From Salinibacterium sp. M195 (lineage in GTDB: Bacteria; Actinomycetota; Actinomycetes; Actinomycetales; Microbacteriaceae), in contig NZ_CP040814.1 of NCBI RefSeq assembly GCF_019443965.1, positions 2,108,001-2,172,000 of the forward strand: a stretch of 64,000 nt of DNA, read 5' to 3'. Of the stretch, positions 63,802-64,000 are shown piece by piece (within the stretch, counting starts at the first letter, position 1; each line of letters begins with the position of its first letter). The position numbers and the translations under genes are program-made. Below the pieces are notes generated by a model, which had not been told where the DNA came from, searched no databases, and saw only the letters and a list, made by a program, of their open reading frames with translations.

Positions 63802-64000
63802 ATGCCCATCTCAACAGAGGGCCGCGTGGCCGTCTACATCGACTTCGACAACATCGTTATTTCGCGGTACAACCAAAAACACGGCAACGGCCAGTTTCAG
63901 AAAGACAAAGCTCGGTGGCACAGCTCAGGCAGCACAACGACGAGCGTTGTCGGCAGCAAGCTGGCCGAGGCCGAAGTGGATGTCGAAGCCATCCTCGATT
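63802..64000 (+). CDS. NYN-domain (LabA/DUF88-like) protein, N-terminal part
   Basis: The reading frame runs off the window edge. The visible 66 residues begin with a NYN-type nuclease strand RVAVYIDFDNIV, in which acidic residues form the metal site, and continue with a charged segment. CAGGAG lies five bases before the ATG. NYN proteins are predicted ribonucleases; the full domain set is not visible. Confidence 0.8.
   Translation, partial: MPISTEGRVAVYIDFDNIVISRYNQKHGNGQFQKDKARWHSSGSTTTSVVGSKLAEAEVDVEAILD

Noticed and set aside
1..64000. CRISPR arrays, tRNA and rRNA genes
   Set aside because: No regularly spaced repeats and no tRNA or rRNA hallmark sequences were seen on either strand by reading.

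Overview
The window is a chromosomal stretch of a high-GC Gram-positive actinobacterium. A diheme cytochrome c (QcrC), an actinobacterial CtaF, Wag31/DivIVA, SepF, GarA, FtsR- and ResR-type MerR proteins, Rv2175c, DUF3040, DUF3043 and a class II DAHP synthase all point there. The overall gene order resembles the family Microbacteriaceae; that placement is inference. No rRNA, tRNA, CRISPR array, prophage or intact insertion sequence is visible.

Layout: 0-7.1 kb holds the aerobic respiratory chain, with qcrCAB on + facing ctaC-ctaD-ctaF on -. About 470 gene-free bases with a compact predicted RNA fold lie after qcrB. 7.2-13.2 kb holds housekeeping genes (erpA, an M20 dipeptidase, DUF3043, pyrD, nrdR, hisD, a flavin reductase). 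13.3-34.7 kb is almost entirely minus strand: dnaE, an RluD-type synthase, divIVA, yggT, sepF, yggS and the dcw cluster read as mraZ-rsmH-ftsL-ftsI-murF-mraY-murD-ftsW-murG-murC-ftsQ-ftsZ. murE, lspA and pgeF are missing from the places where they often sit. 34.9-42 kb matches the mycobacterial Rv2173-Rv2178c neighbourhood: prenyl synthase, Rv2175c-like protein, a LysM/lysozyme-like secreted protein, a PASTA Ser/Thr kinase and aroG. 42-51 kb has lipid genes (plsC-like, fadD15-like), def, an EspI-like MinD ATPase, pyruvate carboxylase and an orphan ParA. 51.3-54 kb is a control cluster: resR-like, ftsR, garA and a pgsA-type gene. 54-64 kb is more accessory: an LRV protein, an S4 protein, ArsR-SRPBCC-DUF4287, a thioesterase, radical SAM, TetR/DsrE, two GNATs, an LLM monooxygenase with a flavin reductase, and a NYN protein cut by the right edge.

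How it fits together: most of the window concerns building and dividing the cell wall and controlling that process. The PASTA kinase could sense wall precursors and phosphorylate GarA, FtsR could act on ftsZ, and MraZ has an operator-like repeat array upstream of its own operon. Several genes (prenyl synthase, PASTA kinase, pgsA-type gene) start six bases after a TAGRCT -10 hexamer, which indicates leaderless transcripts. Well-formed palindromic operators occur at the ArsR and TetR genes and in the ftsZ promoter region.
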